Shown piece by piece: positions 53,515 through 62,106 of a DNA stretch of 64,000 nucleotides. The notes under the pieces are model-generated. The model was not told the origin of the DNA. It ran no database searches and saw only the letters and a program-made list of their open reading frames with translations. The stretch comes from Hyphomicrobiales bacterium (lineage in GTDB: Bacteria > Pseudomonadota > Alphaproteobacteria > Rhizobiales > Rhizobiaceae), in assembly GCA_900467745.1 (NCBI GenBank), contig UBQW01000010.1:490812-554811 (forward strand). Reading direction: 5' to 3'. A program made the position numbers and the translations under genes. The stretch's first letter is position 1. Each line of letters begins with the position of its first letter.

Positions 53515-54813
53515 TCAGGACGCGACCTTGATCGTCAGGCTGTCGAGATAGGCGGAGGGGTTTTCGGGATCGAAGACCTTGCCGTCGAAGAAGGTTTCCT
53601 TGCCGCGCGAGGACGATGCCGGGATGTCGGCGGCGGCGACGCCGAGGTCCTTGGCGGCGGCGCGCCAGATGTCCTCGCGGTTGACCTCGTCAACCAGCTT
53701 CTTGATGTCGGTATCCGGCGCGAACTTGCCCCAGCGAATGTTCTCGGCGAGGAACCAGCTGTCATGGCTCTTGAAGGGATAGGAAACGCCGCCGGCCCAG
53801 AACTTCATGTAGAGATCGGTGCCGGTGGCGACGCGGCCGTTGCCGTAGTTGATGTCGCCCTTGAGGCGGCCGAGCACGTCCTTCGGCGGCACGTTGAACC
53901 ACTGGCGCTTGCCGAGCAGCGCCGACATCTCTTCCTTATTTTCCATGCTGTCGCACCATTGCTGGGCTTCCATCACGGCCATCAGCAGCGCCTTGGCGGC
54001 ATTCGGGTTCTTCTCGACCCAATCCGACCGCATGCCGAGCGCCTTTTCCGGGTGCCCCTTCCAGAGTTCCCCGGTCGTTGCCGCCGTGAAGCCGATACCC
54101 TGGTTGACCAACTGTTCGTTCCAGGGCTCGCCGACACAGAAGACGTCCATGTTGCCGACCTTCATGTTCGCCACCATCTGCGGCGGCGGTACCACGATCG
54201 TGGATACATCCTTGTCCGGATCGATGCCGCCGGCGGCGAGCCAGTAACGGATCCACAGGTCGTGCGTGCCGCCGGGGAAGGTCATGGCCGCCTTAACCTC
54301 CCTGCCCTCGGCCTTCTTCTTGTCGAAAGCGGCCTTCAGCTTTGAGGCGTCCAGCTGCACGCCTGTATCGGCATATTCCTTGGCGACCGAGATGCCCTGG
54401 CTGTCGTAGTTGAGCCGCGCGAGAATGGTCATCGGCACCGGCAGATTGTTCTGCGTCACCTTGCCGGTGTGCATGAGATAGGGGAGCGGCGAGAGGATGT
54501 GCGCGCCGTCGATGCCGTTGGCGGCTCCGCCGAGAACAAGGTTGTCACGCGTGGCACCCCAGGACGCCTGCTTGGCGACCTCGACATCGGGCATGCCATG
54601 CTTGGCGAACAGGCCTTTCTCCTGCGCGACAACGAGCGGCGCGGCATCGGTGAGCGCGATGAAGCCGAGCTTGGCGCCCGTCACCTCGGGGCCTGCACCG
54701 GCGGCGAAGGCGCCTGACGGGAAGGCGCTACGCACCGCCGTGATCAGGGCTGCGGTTGCCGCGGTCTTCAATATGCCGCGACGTGTGATGCCGGTCGTGA
54801 TTATCTTGCTCAT
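53515..54813 (-). CDS. nrtA: Nitrate-binding protein of the nitrate ABC importer
   Basis: A 432-residue exported protein with a twin-arginine-type signal (ITRRGILKTAATAALITA). The mature part starts AKLGFIALTDAAPLVVAQEKGLFAKHGM and has IDGAHILSPLPYLMHTG and GGTHDLWIRYWLAAGGIDPD, typical of NrtA. It is the first gene of the operon, behind a leader with a terminator-like structure and a sigma-54 promoter. It is homologous to NasS encoded upstream. Confidence 0.95.
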   Translation of the reverse strand: MSKIITTGITRRGILKTAATAALITAVRSAFPSGAFAAGAGPEVTGAKLGFIALTDAAPLVVAQEKGLFAKHGMPDVEVAKQASWGATRDNLVLGGAANGIDGAHILSPLPYLMHTGKVTQNNLPVPMTILARLNYDSQGISVAKEYADTGVQLDASKLKAAFDKKKAEGREVKAAMTFPGGTHDLWIRYWLAAGGIDPDKDVSTIVVPPPQMVANMKVGNMDVFCVGEPWNEQLVNQGIGFTAATTGELWKGHPEKALGMRSDWVEKNPNAAKALLMAVMEAQQWCDSMENKEEMSALLGKRQWFNVPPKDVLGRLKGDINYGNGRVATGTDLYMKFWAGGVSYPFKSHDSWFLAENIRWGKFAPDTDIKKLVDEVNREDIWRAAAKDLGVAAADIPASSSRGKETFFDGKVFDPENPSAYLDSLTIKVAS

Positions 54814-54857
54814 TGCGCAGGTTCCCTCTGCTTGGTGCTGGCCGGAGTTTGGGGAAT

Positions 54858-54988
54858 AAAAAAACGCCGCTCGGCAGATGCGTCATCGGGAGGGAGGATC
54901 CCGGACTACAAAGGCCTTGCGACGTCGATGTCTTTTGCGAGCGCTTATCGCGCGCTCGTCTCGCCCCGATCGCCGTTGACCGGTGCGG
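54858..54988 (-). promoter_or_regulatory. nrtA leader with NasT-type attenuator
   Basis: The predicted untranslated leader (about 175 bases) contains, in transcript order, a 7-bp hairpin CGAGCGC / GCGCTCG (54938-54958), a GAC-ATCGAC-GTC element whose six-base loop has A at position 1 and G at position 4 as in ANTAR targets (54922-54933), a CGGGA/TCCCG hairpin, and an imperfect hairpin ACGC/GCGT ending in seven T (54858-54883). The last should act as a terminator. NasT, an ANTAR antiterminator, is encoded just upstream. Confidence 0.65.
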
Positions 54989-54997
54989 TTTTAGTAA

Positions 54998-55013
54998 AGC
55001 AAACGGTGTGCCA
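54998..55013 (-). promoter_or_regulatory. Sigma-54 (-24/-12) promoter of the nitrate operon
   Basis: On the minus strand TGGCAC-ACCGT-TTGCT matches the RpoN consensus TGGCAC-N5-TTGCA/T with exact spacing. The start of transcription should be near 54988. This implies activation by NtrC under nitrogen limitation. Confidence 0.8.
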
Positions 55014-55143
55014 GTTCTAAAGTGCGATTTTATGCAATTGAAAATAAAGCATAAAATCGGCAGATGCTTATCTGCTCAATTTTTCGTCTCGATTTTCTGA
55101 TGGCAATGTTTTGTGCGAATGCCATCGTGACGGCATTCCGGTG

Positions 55144-55160
55144 TGCAAGCTATTTGTGCA
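55144..55160. promoter_or_regulatory. Possible NtrC enhancer site
   Basis: TGCA-AGCTATTTG-TGCA has the half-site spacing of NtrC sites (GCA-N9-TGC). It lies about 165 bases upstream of the predicted nrtA transcription start, a usual enhancer distance. The match is partial, since the conserved C and G next to the half-sites are missing. Confidence 0.4.
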
Positions 55161-55173
55161 CAGCAGCAAACAA

Positions 55174-56457
55174 TCAGTGGTCGTCCGGGCCCTTCGGTGG
55201 CGATTGAACGCTACGGACCGCGAAGCCCGAAACGTAGTCGGCGAACCGCGACGGATCGAAGACGTGACCGTCCATAAACCGGTCTCCGTCTATGCCTCCC
55301 TCGATGCGGATGTCGGCATCGGCAGGGGCGCTATCCGGGCCGAGTGCCGCCCGGTAGAGATCGGGACGAAAGGCGGAGGCCGCTGCCCTGGCATTGTTCA
55401 GCGACATCTCGGCCTGCCCCCAGCGCACCATCTGGCTGTAGATCCAGAGCGCCTGGCTGGGGCGGGGATAGTTGGCAAAGCGGCCGTGAAAAAGGAAATA
55501 ATCATCGATCACGCGACGATTGCCCTTGGCGTCAAGGCTGAACTCGCCGGCCAGCACATGGCGGATTATCTCGACCGGGGCGGCTATGTAACGCGGGTCG
55601 GCGAGCGCCTGCGCCAGCGCATCGTGGTTTTCGACGCGGTCGCACCAGCGGGCGGCGGCATCAAGCGCAACGATTAGCCTGGAAACGGTGTCGCGATGGG
55701 CCTCCGCCCAGTCCGGACGCATGCCGATCACCTTTTCCGGCGCTGACGGCCAGATATCCTGCTTGGCGGCGACAATTCGCCCAACGCCGCGCTCGGAGGC
55801 GATCATGTTCCATGGCGCACCGACGCAGAAGCCATCGATGGCGCCGGCGGCAAGCGCGTCCGAAGTCACCGGTGGCGGGACCACGACCAGCCGCACGTCA
55901 TTGTCGGGATCGATGCCGCCGGCCGCGAGCCAATAGCGGAATTCGTAATTGTGCGAGGAAAAGGGATAGGTCATGCCCAGTGTCGGCATCGGCTCGCCGT
56001 CCGCATTCATCTCGCGCACGACCATTGCCAGCGCCTGCGCGCTTTCGAGCGCGGTCGGTGTTTCGGAAAGCCCCGCCGCCTGCTGCATCCGTTCGAAGAG
56101 CGCCGTCGACAAGGTGATCGCATTGCCTCCGCGCCCGAGCGAGAAGGGTGTGATCGTCGGCGACGGGTTGGAGCCGAGCGCCAGCGCCGAGGCGACCGGC
56201 ATGGGCGACAGCATATGGGCGATATCGAATTGGCGAAACGCCAGGCGGTCGCGGACGTTGGCCCAGGAAACGTCCTTGACGAGGTCGAGCGTCAACCCCT
56301 CCTTGGCGGCAAAGCCAAATTCCGCGGCTGCGATCAGGACCGAGGCATCGACAAGTGGGATGAAGCCGGCGCGCAGCGTTCTCGAGCCTTCGGTCGCCGT
56401 GCTTGTCGGTGCGGCAAGGCTGCCGCTGCTGGCATTGTCGGTCATGATCTTGTCCAT
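55174..56457 (-). CDS. nasS: Nitrate sensor NasS
   Basis: A 427-residue homologue of NrtA without a signal peptide, so cytoplasmic. It has LRAGFIPLVDASVLIAAAEFGFAAKEGL, FDIAHMLSPMPVASALALG and SHNYEFRYWLAAGGIDPDNDVRLVVVPPP, parallel to the nitrate-binding parts of NrtA. Known NasS proteins hold NasT inactive until nitrate or nitrite binds. GGAGG lies eight bases upstream of the ATG. It follows nasT by 43 bases, and the gap after it holds the nrtA promoter. Confidence 0.92.
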   Translation of the reverse strand: MDKIMTDNASSGSLAAPTSTATEGSRTLRAGFIPLVDASVLIAAAEFGFAAKEGLTLDLVKDVSWANVRDRLAFRQFDIAHMLSPMPVASALALGSNPSPTITPFSLGRGGNAITLSTALFERMQQAAGLSETPTALESAQALAMVVREMNADGEPMPTLGMTYPFSSHNYEFRYWLAAGGIDPDNDVRLVVVPPPVTSDALAAGAIDGFCVGAPWNMIASERGVGRIVAAKQDIWPSAPEKVIGMRPDWAEAHRDTVSRLIVALDAAARWCDRVENHDALAQALADPRYIAAPVEIIRHVLAGEFSLDAKGNRRVIDDYFLFHGRFANYPRPSQALWIYSQMVRWGQAEMSLNNARAAASAFRPDLYRAALGPDSAPADADIRIEGGIDGDRFMDGHVFDPSRFADYVSGFAVRSVQSPPKGPDDH

Positions 56458-56500
56458 CCCGGTTTCCTCCGGACATCAAGCATATGATAGGCGCCAACAC

Positions 56501-57097
56501 TCACATCAATAGCCCGGCGGCCGTGATGACGCTTTGGGCGATATCGGCAATCTTCTTCTTCTCGTTCATGGCGGTCTGGCGCAGAAGCACGAAGGCCTCG
56601 TCTTCCGACAGGCCGCGCATCTTCATCAGGATGCCCTTAGCGCGATCGATAACCTTGCGCTCCTCAAGCGCCGACTTCGCGTCCGCCAGCTCGCGCTGCA
56701 GGCGGTTGAAGGCGTTGAAACGGCTGACGGCCATCTCGAGGATCGGCTTCACCCGCTCCTTTTTCAGGCCGTCAACGATATAGGCGGACACACCGGCATC
56801 AACCGCGGCAATGATGGAATCCTCATCGGACTTATCGACGAACATGGCGATTGGACGTGCCACGGCCCGGGAAATCTGAAAGATGCTCTCAAGCATGTCG
56901 CGATTAGGGTTTTCGATATCGATGACGATGACATCGGGATTAACCTCCTCGATGCGCCGCGCCAGACCATTCATGTCGTCGACGACCGTCACCCGCTGAT
57001 ATCCGGCCTCGCGCAGCCCCAGTTCGATGATGGAGGCCCGAATGCTGTTCTCATCGATAACCAGCACATTGAGGCTGGGCTTGGCAGGTTGAGGCAT
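56501..57097 (-). CDS. nasT: ANTAR-domain antiterminator NasT
   Basis: A 198-residue response-regulator-like protein. The receiver-like part begins LNVLVIDENSIRASIIELGLREAGY and has VIVIDIENPNRD. The ANTAR domain (about 130-195) contains LADAKSALEERKVIDRAKGILMKMRGLSEDEAFVLLRQTAM. It binds hairpins in the nitrate operon leader and prevents termination. The start is ATG 57097 or GTG 57103; neither has a strong ribosome site. Confidence 0.93.
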   Translation of the reverse strand: MPQPAKPSLNVLVIDENSIRASIIELGLREAGYQRVTVVDDMNGLARRIEEVNPDVIVIDIENPNRDMLESIFQISRAVARPIAMFVDKSDEDSIIAAVDAGVSAYIVDGLKKERVKPILEMAVSRFNAFNRLQRELADAKSALEERKVIDRAKGILMKMRGLSEDEAFVLLRQTAMNEKKKIADIAQSVITAAGLLM

Positions 57098-57103
57098 TGC
57101 CAC

Positions 57104-57529
57104 TGGCAGTCAGCATTCCGTTCACGAGGGTGTAAATCTTGCTGGTCTGGAATGCGTGAGATCGGCCGAAAAATCAAGCAAATATTGAATTGCGTAAAAT
57201 ATAGGCATTCAATCTTGAGGCTGCTGGCTATCAAGCACTGCCCAGTGGTTAAGCATTGCCGCGGTCGTCATGTGCCACAGTCAGGTCCCGTCCCGTGTCA
57301 CGCCGGGCGTTAACGTTAAAAAGCTGAAATCTTTAAAGCTTTCGTAAGCTAATGGGACGAAAAATTAGGATCAGCAGTCTGGGAGGAGCTATTCACCATG
57401 AGGGTGGGAGTTTCGCTGCCATGATCCTTCGTCTAACGGCAAATGCTTAAGTCACGCCTCGGCTGCGGTATCGCGGCTTTGTGCGCTTCGATGACAGACG
57501 GCGATGCCGGCGTCCCCTCAGGCCTCCCA
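57104..57529. other. Divergent region between nasT and the chemoreceptor
   Basis: It holds the nasT promoter on the minus strand, which I cannot locate, and on the plus strand a GGGAGGAG ribosome site at about 57381-57388. That site is followed by two very short overlapping frames before the chemoreceptor frame. I found no sigma-54 consensus here. Confidence 0.4.
57398..57450 (+). other. Two overlapping mini-frames upstream of the chemoreceptor
   Basis: ATG at 57398, behind GGGAGGAG, encodes MRVGVSLP and stops at TGA 57422-57424. That stop overlaps a second ATG (57421), which encodes MILRLTANA and stops at TAA 57448-57450. This in turn overlaps an ATG at 57443 in the chemoreceptor frame. The chain could couple translation or simply be chance. 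Confidence 0.35.
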
Positions 57530-59476
57530 ATGAGCTTTCTCCAAAACACTAGAATTCGCACGAAAATTGTCGCCGTGATTGCCTTGATGGGTGTCACCGC
57601 CATCGCCGGACTTGCCTATGTCAGCATGCAGTTCAAAAATGCCGACAGCCGCTACGCGAGCTTCCTGTCGCACGAGAGCATGGCTGCGACCCTCAATGCC
57701 CGAGCCACTGGTGGACTGTTGCAGCTTGGCTTCCAGCTAGGGCTGATGATGATCAACAATCCCGCGTCGCCGGAATTCGCATCATCGATCAAGATCTATA
57801 ATGACAATCTCGTCTTGATGAAGGAGCGCGTCGCAACGACCGGTCGTCTGGTGCAATCGCGCGCAGAGCCTGCCGCGAAGATGTTGACCGCGATCTCTGC
57901 ATTCGATGAACTCGCACAGCAAGCCATCACTCTGGTCAAAGCGGGAAAACGCGACGAAGCCGTTGTGGTCATGCGCGAAGCCGGCACTCGGTTGACGGCT
58001 ATTCTCCCATTGTTTGCCGGTGGCAATGACCAGCTGATCAAGATGATGGAAGAGGGCACGGCTGATCTCCAGGCGACGACAAACCACACGATCGTAACCG
58101 GTCTGTCGGCACTGGGTGTCGCGCTGGTCGCGATCGTCTTTCTCGGCCTCTTCGTTGCCGCGCGCGGCATAACAGTGCCGATCGATCACCTGCGGGAACG
58201 CATGAAGGCACTGGCAGCTGGTGACACGGCAAGCGAGACGCCCGGGCTGGATCGCAAGGACGAGGTTGGCCAGATGGCTGCTGCCGTTGCCGTATTCCGC
58301 GACAATGCACTGGAGCGCTCGCGCCTTGAACGCGAGGCAGATGAAGGACGTTCGCTTTCGGAACAGGAGCGTCGTGCACGCGAAGCCGCCAAGGAGCAGG
58401 ATGCAGCCAACACCAGGCAGGCCGTCGAAGCACTTGCACTTGGTCTGAGCCGCCTTGCCAACGGTGACGTCTCGTACCGCATTTCCGAGCCGTTCGTGGA
58501 TCACCTTGATGCGCTTCGCAACAGCTACAACGTGTCGCTCGACAAGTTGCAGGCAGCACTTCAGGAGGTGGGCAAGAACGCGGGCGTGATCAATTCCGGT
58601 GCCGCCGAAATTCGCTCTGCCGCCGACGATCTCGCTCGCCGCACCGAACAGCAGGCCGCGTCGCTGGAAGAGACTGCTGCGGCACTGGAACAGATCACCA
58701 CGACCGTGCGCGATTCCACCAAGCGGGCGGAAGAGGCAAGCGTGCTTGTCGAGCGCACACGCTCTGGCGCCGAGAAGTCGGGCGGCGTCGTTCGCAATGC
58801 CGTTGCCGCCATGAACGAGATCGCCAAGTCGTCGAGCGAAATCAGCAACATTATCGGCGTAATCGATGATATCGCGTTCCAGACCAACCTGCTTGCGCTG
58901 AACGCAGGGGTTGAAGCGGCGCGCGCGGGCGAGGCCGGCAAGGGTTTCGCAGTCGTCGCCCAGGAGGTTCGTGAACTTGCGCAGCGATCTGCCAAGGCCG
59001 CCAAGGAGATCAAACTCCTGATCACGACCTCCGAGAACCAGGTCAACACCGGCGTCAATCTCGTTGGTGAAACCGGTACGGCGCTCGTGCAGATCGAAGC
59101 GGAGGTGACCGAGATCACCAGGCACGTCAGGGCCATCGTCGAAGCGGCACGCGAGCAGTCAACAGGCATTCAGGAGATCAACACCGCGGTCAACACCATG
59201 GACCAGGGCACGCAGCAGAACGCAGCCATGGTTGAAGAGACGAATGCGGCCAGCCACAGCCTGGCGAAGGAGGCCAGTGCGCTGAACACATTGCTCGGTC
59301 AGTTCACACTTGATCAGCACAGCCGCCGACCCATACAGGCGTCGCTTGGTTCCGTGACCGAAGCTTCGCGGCCCGTGGCGTCGCCGGCGCGGGCTTTGAC
59401 CCAGCGCTTGACGTCCAGCTTCAGGAGCAGGAACGCCTCTGTCGCCGCAGCGCAAAATGACTGGGAAGAATTCTGA
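57530..59476 (+). CDS. Methyl-accepting chemotaxis protein
   Basis: A 648-residue transmembrane chemoreceptor. It starts MSFLQNTRIRTKIVAVIALMGVTAIAG (first membrane helix), has a small periplasmic helical domain of about 150 residues, a second helix (IVTGLSALGVALVAIVFLGLFVAA), a HAMP domain, and the signalling hairpin tip IIGVIDDIAFQTNLLALNAGVEAARAGEAGKGFAVVAQEVRELAQRS. It ends DWEEF, the CheR/CheB docking pentapeptide. The frame is open from ATG 57443, adding 29 residues before the usual start; I prefer 57530. Ligand unknown. Confidence 0.93.
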   Translation: MSFLQNTRIRTKIVAVIALMGVTAIAGLAYVSMQFKNADSRYASFLSHESMAATLNARATGGLLQLGFQLGLMMINNPASPEFASSIKIYNDNLVLMKERVATTGRLVQSRAEPAAKMLTAISAFDELAQQAITLVKAGKRDEAVVVMREAGTRLTAILPLFAGGNDQLIKMMEEGTADLQATTNHTIVTGLSALGVALVAIVFLGLFVAARGITVPIDHLRERMKALAAGDTASETPGLDRKDEVGQMAAAVAVFRDNALERSRLEREADEGRSLSEQERRAREAAKEQDAANTRQAVEALALGLSRLANGDVSYRISEPFVDHLDALRNSYNVSLDKLQAALQEVGKNAGVINSGAAEIRSAADDLARRTEQQAASLEETAAALEQITTTVRDSTKRAEEASVLVERTRSGAEKSGGVVRNAVAAMNEIAKSSSEISNIIGVIDDIAFQTNLLALNAGVEAARAGEAGKGFAVVAQEVRELAQRSAKAAKEIKLLITTSENQVNTGVNLVGETGTALVQIEAEVTEITRHVRAIVEAAREQSTGIQEINTAVNTMDQGTQQNAAMVEETNAASHSLAKEASALNTLLGQFTLDQHSRRPIQASLGSVTEASRPVASPARALTQRLTSSFRSRNASVAAAQNDWEEF

Positions 59477-59511
59477 TCACGCTGTCGCCCTAATGCAGCA
59501 AGACGTCGCGA

Positions 59512-59546
59512 AAAACTTGGATCGGCCAGCGAAGTGGCCGATCCAA
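59512..59546 (-). terminator. Terminator between the chemoreceptor and MFS genes
   Basis: TTGGATCGGCCA and TGGCCGATCCAA form a perfect 12-bp stem around GCGAAG. On the minus strand it is followed by GTTTTTCGCG, so it ends the MFS gene. It may also serve the chemoreceptor gene. Confidence 0.75.
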
Positions 59547-59614
59547 CAATCGTGTGCTGGCCGGAAAAGGCGCTGAGCAACCACGCCGAAATGACGGTCT
59601 TGCGTGGTCGGTAA

Positions 59615-61081
59615 TCAGGCGCGCTTCGGTTCAGCTTGCGGTGCTTGCTGCTGTGGTACCAGCAGGCATGCCGGCACGATCAGGACGGCAATAAGCATCA
59701 TCACCATGAAAGTCGCGTGCAGCGCCTGTTGCAATGCCAGGCGGATCTCATCGCCGCCGCCAAGCACCGTGCCGGAACCGTTTAGCAAAGCCCGCAATTG
59801 CTCAGGCGTGATCGCCTGCCCATTGTTGGCGTGCGCCAGACCATAGGTCAAAACCGCACCTAGGACCGCGGCGCCAAGCGTGCTGCCGAGATTGCGCGAA
59901 AACACGTTGGAAGCAGTAGCGCTACCGCGATCGGACGCGCCGACGCTCTCCTGCGTGAGGATGAGGGCGCCAATGTTCATCAAGCCCATTCCAAAGCCCA
60001 TGATCAGGGAGCCGGCAGCAGCAAGCACCGGGGAACTCGACGGCGCCAATAGCACGAGCAAGCAGGTTCCGACTGGTATGAACAGGCTCCCGACGATCAT
60101 GATCGGTCGCAGACCGAAGCGGGAGAACTGACGTGATGCGATCGTTGCGCCACAGGGCCAGCCAAGAAGCAACATGGTCAAGGCGAAGCCGGCGACAAGC
60201 GGCGAGCGGTCGAGCACCGTTTGCACGTACATCGGCAGAAAAGTTGTGAGACCCATGATCGACATGCTGGCGAAGAAAACTGCCAAGTTGGCGAAGGCAA
60301 TCGGGCGTCTCAGCCATAAATCGGGGGCGACCATCGGCGCTTCTGCGCGGCGCTCCTGCCAGATGAAGGCGACCAGGGCGAACAGAAAGATGACGAAGGC
60401 TCCAATGGTATAGCTGGAGAGGCCGTTCTCCACCTCGGTGAGCGCGATCATCAGCGCGGAAATCGACACTGCGAAAAGCGCGGCACCGACAACGTCAATT
60501 GAGACGACACGCGGACGCTTTTCTTCATGCAGGAACAAAATGAAGCACAGCGCCGCCAGAAGACCCACGGGTATGTTGATCCAGAAGATCCAGGCCCATG
60601 GTAGGTTGTGAATGATGATACTTCCAAGAAGCGGCCCGACGACGGCAGACAGCGCCCAGACGCTTGCCAGATATCCCTGGACCTTGCCACGCTGATTGCC
60701 CGGGAAAAGATCGGCCACCACGGTCATCGCGACTGGTTGAAGGGCGCCGGCACCGATCCCCTGCAGCAGGCGAAACGCGATCATCGAAGGCATCGACCAC
60801 GCGAAACCGGCGAGTATGGATGCCAGCATAAACAGCGCGATGCCGACCAGCAGCATCGGCTTGCGGCCGTAGATATCGGCGAGCTTGCCGAAGATCACGG
60901 TCGTCGCGGTCTGTGTCAGAAGGAAGGACGAAAAGACCCAGGAGTAGAGATTGATTTGGCCGAGCTGGGCTGCGATCTGCGGCATTGCCGTCGAGACGAT
61001 CGTCGCTTCGATGGCGATCATCGCCATGCTTGCCATGATCGCGACAACGACCAGTCCGCGGTGCGAAGTTCTTTGTGTCAT
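59615..61081 (-). CDS. MFS drug efflux transporter, DHA2 family
   Basis: A 488-residue inner-membrane proton-driven exporter, long enough for 14 membrane helices. It begins MTQRTSHRGLVVVAIMASMAMIAIEATIVSTAMPQIA, has motif A GKLADIYGRKPMLLVGIALF and motif C-like AVVGPLLGSIIIHNLPWAWIFWINIPVG, typical of EmrB/QacA relatives. The frame continues upstream to 61180 but that part is Arg-rich and lacks membrane character. No EmrA-type adaptor or regulator is adjacent. Substrate unknown. Confidence 0.9.
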   Translation of the reverse strand: MTQRTSHRGLVVVAIMASMAMIAIEATIVSTAMPQIAAQLGQINLYSWVFSSFLLTQTATTVIFGKLADIYGRKPMLLVGIALFMLASILAGFAWSMPSMIAFRLLQGIGAGALQPVAMTVVADLFPGNQRGKVQGYLASVWALSAVVGPLLGSIIIHNLPWAWIFWINIPVGLLAALCFILFLHEEKRPRVVSIDVVGAALFAVSISALMIALTEVENGLSSYTIGAFVIFLFALVAFIWQERRAEAPMVAPDLWLRRPIAFANLAVFFASMSIMGLTTFLPMYVQTVLDRSPLVAGFALTMLLLGWPCGATIASRQFSRFGLRPIMIVGSLFIPVGTCLLVLLAPSSSPVLAAAGSLIMGFGMGLMNIGALILTQESVGASDRGSATASNVFSRNLGSTLGAAVLGAVLTYGLAHANNGQAITPEQLRALLNGSGTVLGGGDEIRLALQQALHATFMVMMLIAVLIVPACLLVPQQQAPQAEPKRA

Positions 61082-61297
61082 AGGAGGCTTTCGAGGCAAA
61101 CGTCGGCGTAGGCGAAGAAGCGCGCGGCGCCGACGGTTATTGGGTAGTGCCCTTACTATTCCTCGCAGCCGCCGCGTCAAGGGGATTTGGCTGTGAACTT
61201 GTCGTGAGTGGTTAGATGAACGGGAGAGGGGGAGCGCGTTGTCGTAGCACTCCCTCCATCGTCTTTCGCGTCCGGATGACCGACTAAGACCTGGAGC

Positions 61298-62059
61298 TTA
61301 CCTCCCAGCCGCGCGTGCGGCGGCTTCGATCACGGCCGCGACCTTGTCCGGCTGAGAGGCGAAGACCGCGTGGCTTGCCTTGATCTCCGTCACCATACTT
61401 CCCGCGCGCTTTGCCATGTCACGCTCGAGCTCGGGATTGATCGAGCGGTCGTCTGTCGCAACAACGGACCAGCTCTTCTTCGACTTCCAGGCCGGATCAT
61501 CGCCGATCTTCGCGGCAAAGGCCTGCTTTGCCGCGAAGACCTGTGATTTTGCCAGGAACGCAGCTTCGCTCTTCGGCAAGTCGGCGGCGAAGTCGTTGGC
61601 GAAGGCAGCGGGGTCAAGGTAGAGATATTGCCCGTCCTTCGTCTCGCGGATGTTCATGCCGCCAGCCGGCTTGGAGCTTGCCAGCGACAGCAGGCTTTCG
61701 CCCTTGTCCGGCTGGAAGGCCGCCACATAGACGAGGCCCGCGACATGTGCGTTGCGACCGGCCTCGGTGATGACCATGCCGCCATAGCTGTGGCCGACGA
61801 GCAGCGTCGGGCCGTCCTGGAGATCGAGCACGCGGTTGGTCGCGGCAACGTCATCGGCAAGCGAGGTGATCGGCTCCTGCACGATCGTGACGTTGAAGCC
61901 GCGATTCTCCAGGATATCGGTTGCCTTGCGCCATCCGGAACCATCGGCAAGCGCGCCGTGGACGATGACGATGTTCTTCACTTCGGCGGCCTCGGCCGCG
62001 TAGGCGACAACGCTGGTGGCGAATGCAAGGGCGAGGGTGGCGATAATACGGCGGTTCAT
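61298..62059 (-). CDS. Exported alpha/beta hydrolase
   Basis: A 253-residue hydrolase with a signal peptide (MNRRIIATLALAFATSVVAYAAEAAE). The oxyanion region is VIVHGALADGSGWRKA, the nucleophile is Ser91 in LVGHSYGGMV, and the likely triad partners are Asp203 or Asp204 (ATDDRSIN) and His230 (KASHAVFASQPD). The pattern matches the esterase group related to plant methyl-salicylate and hydroxynitrile enzymes. It lies 47 bases after the DipZ-like gene in the same direction, so may be co-transcribed. Substrate unknown. Confidence 0.85.
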   Translation of the reverse strand: MNRRIIATLALAFATSVVAYAAEAAEVKNIVIVHGALADGSGWRKATDILENRGFNVTIVQEPITSLADDVAATNRVLDLQDGPTLLVGHSYGGMVITEAGRNAHVAGLVYVAAFQPDKGESLLSLASSKPAGGMNIRETKDGQYLYLDPAAFANDFAADLPKSEAAFLAKSQVFAAKQAFAAKIGDDPAWKSKKSWSVVATDDRSINPELERDMAKRAGSMVTEIKASHAVFASQPDKVAAVIEAAARAAGR

Positions 62060-62106
62060 GAGTTAGTCTCCTTTGGATCGATGTTTAAGATCGGGTAGGG
62101 GTAGGT

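Noticed and set aside
57782..59125. A 447-codon minus-strand frame opposite the chemoreceptor
   Set aside because: Antisense shadow without domain evidence.
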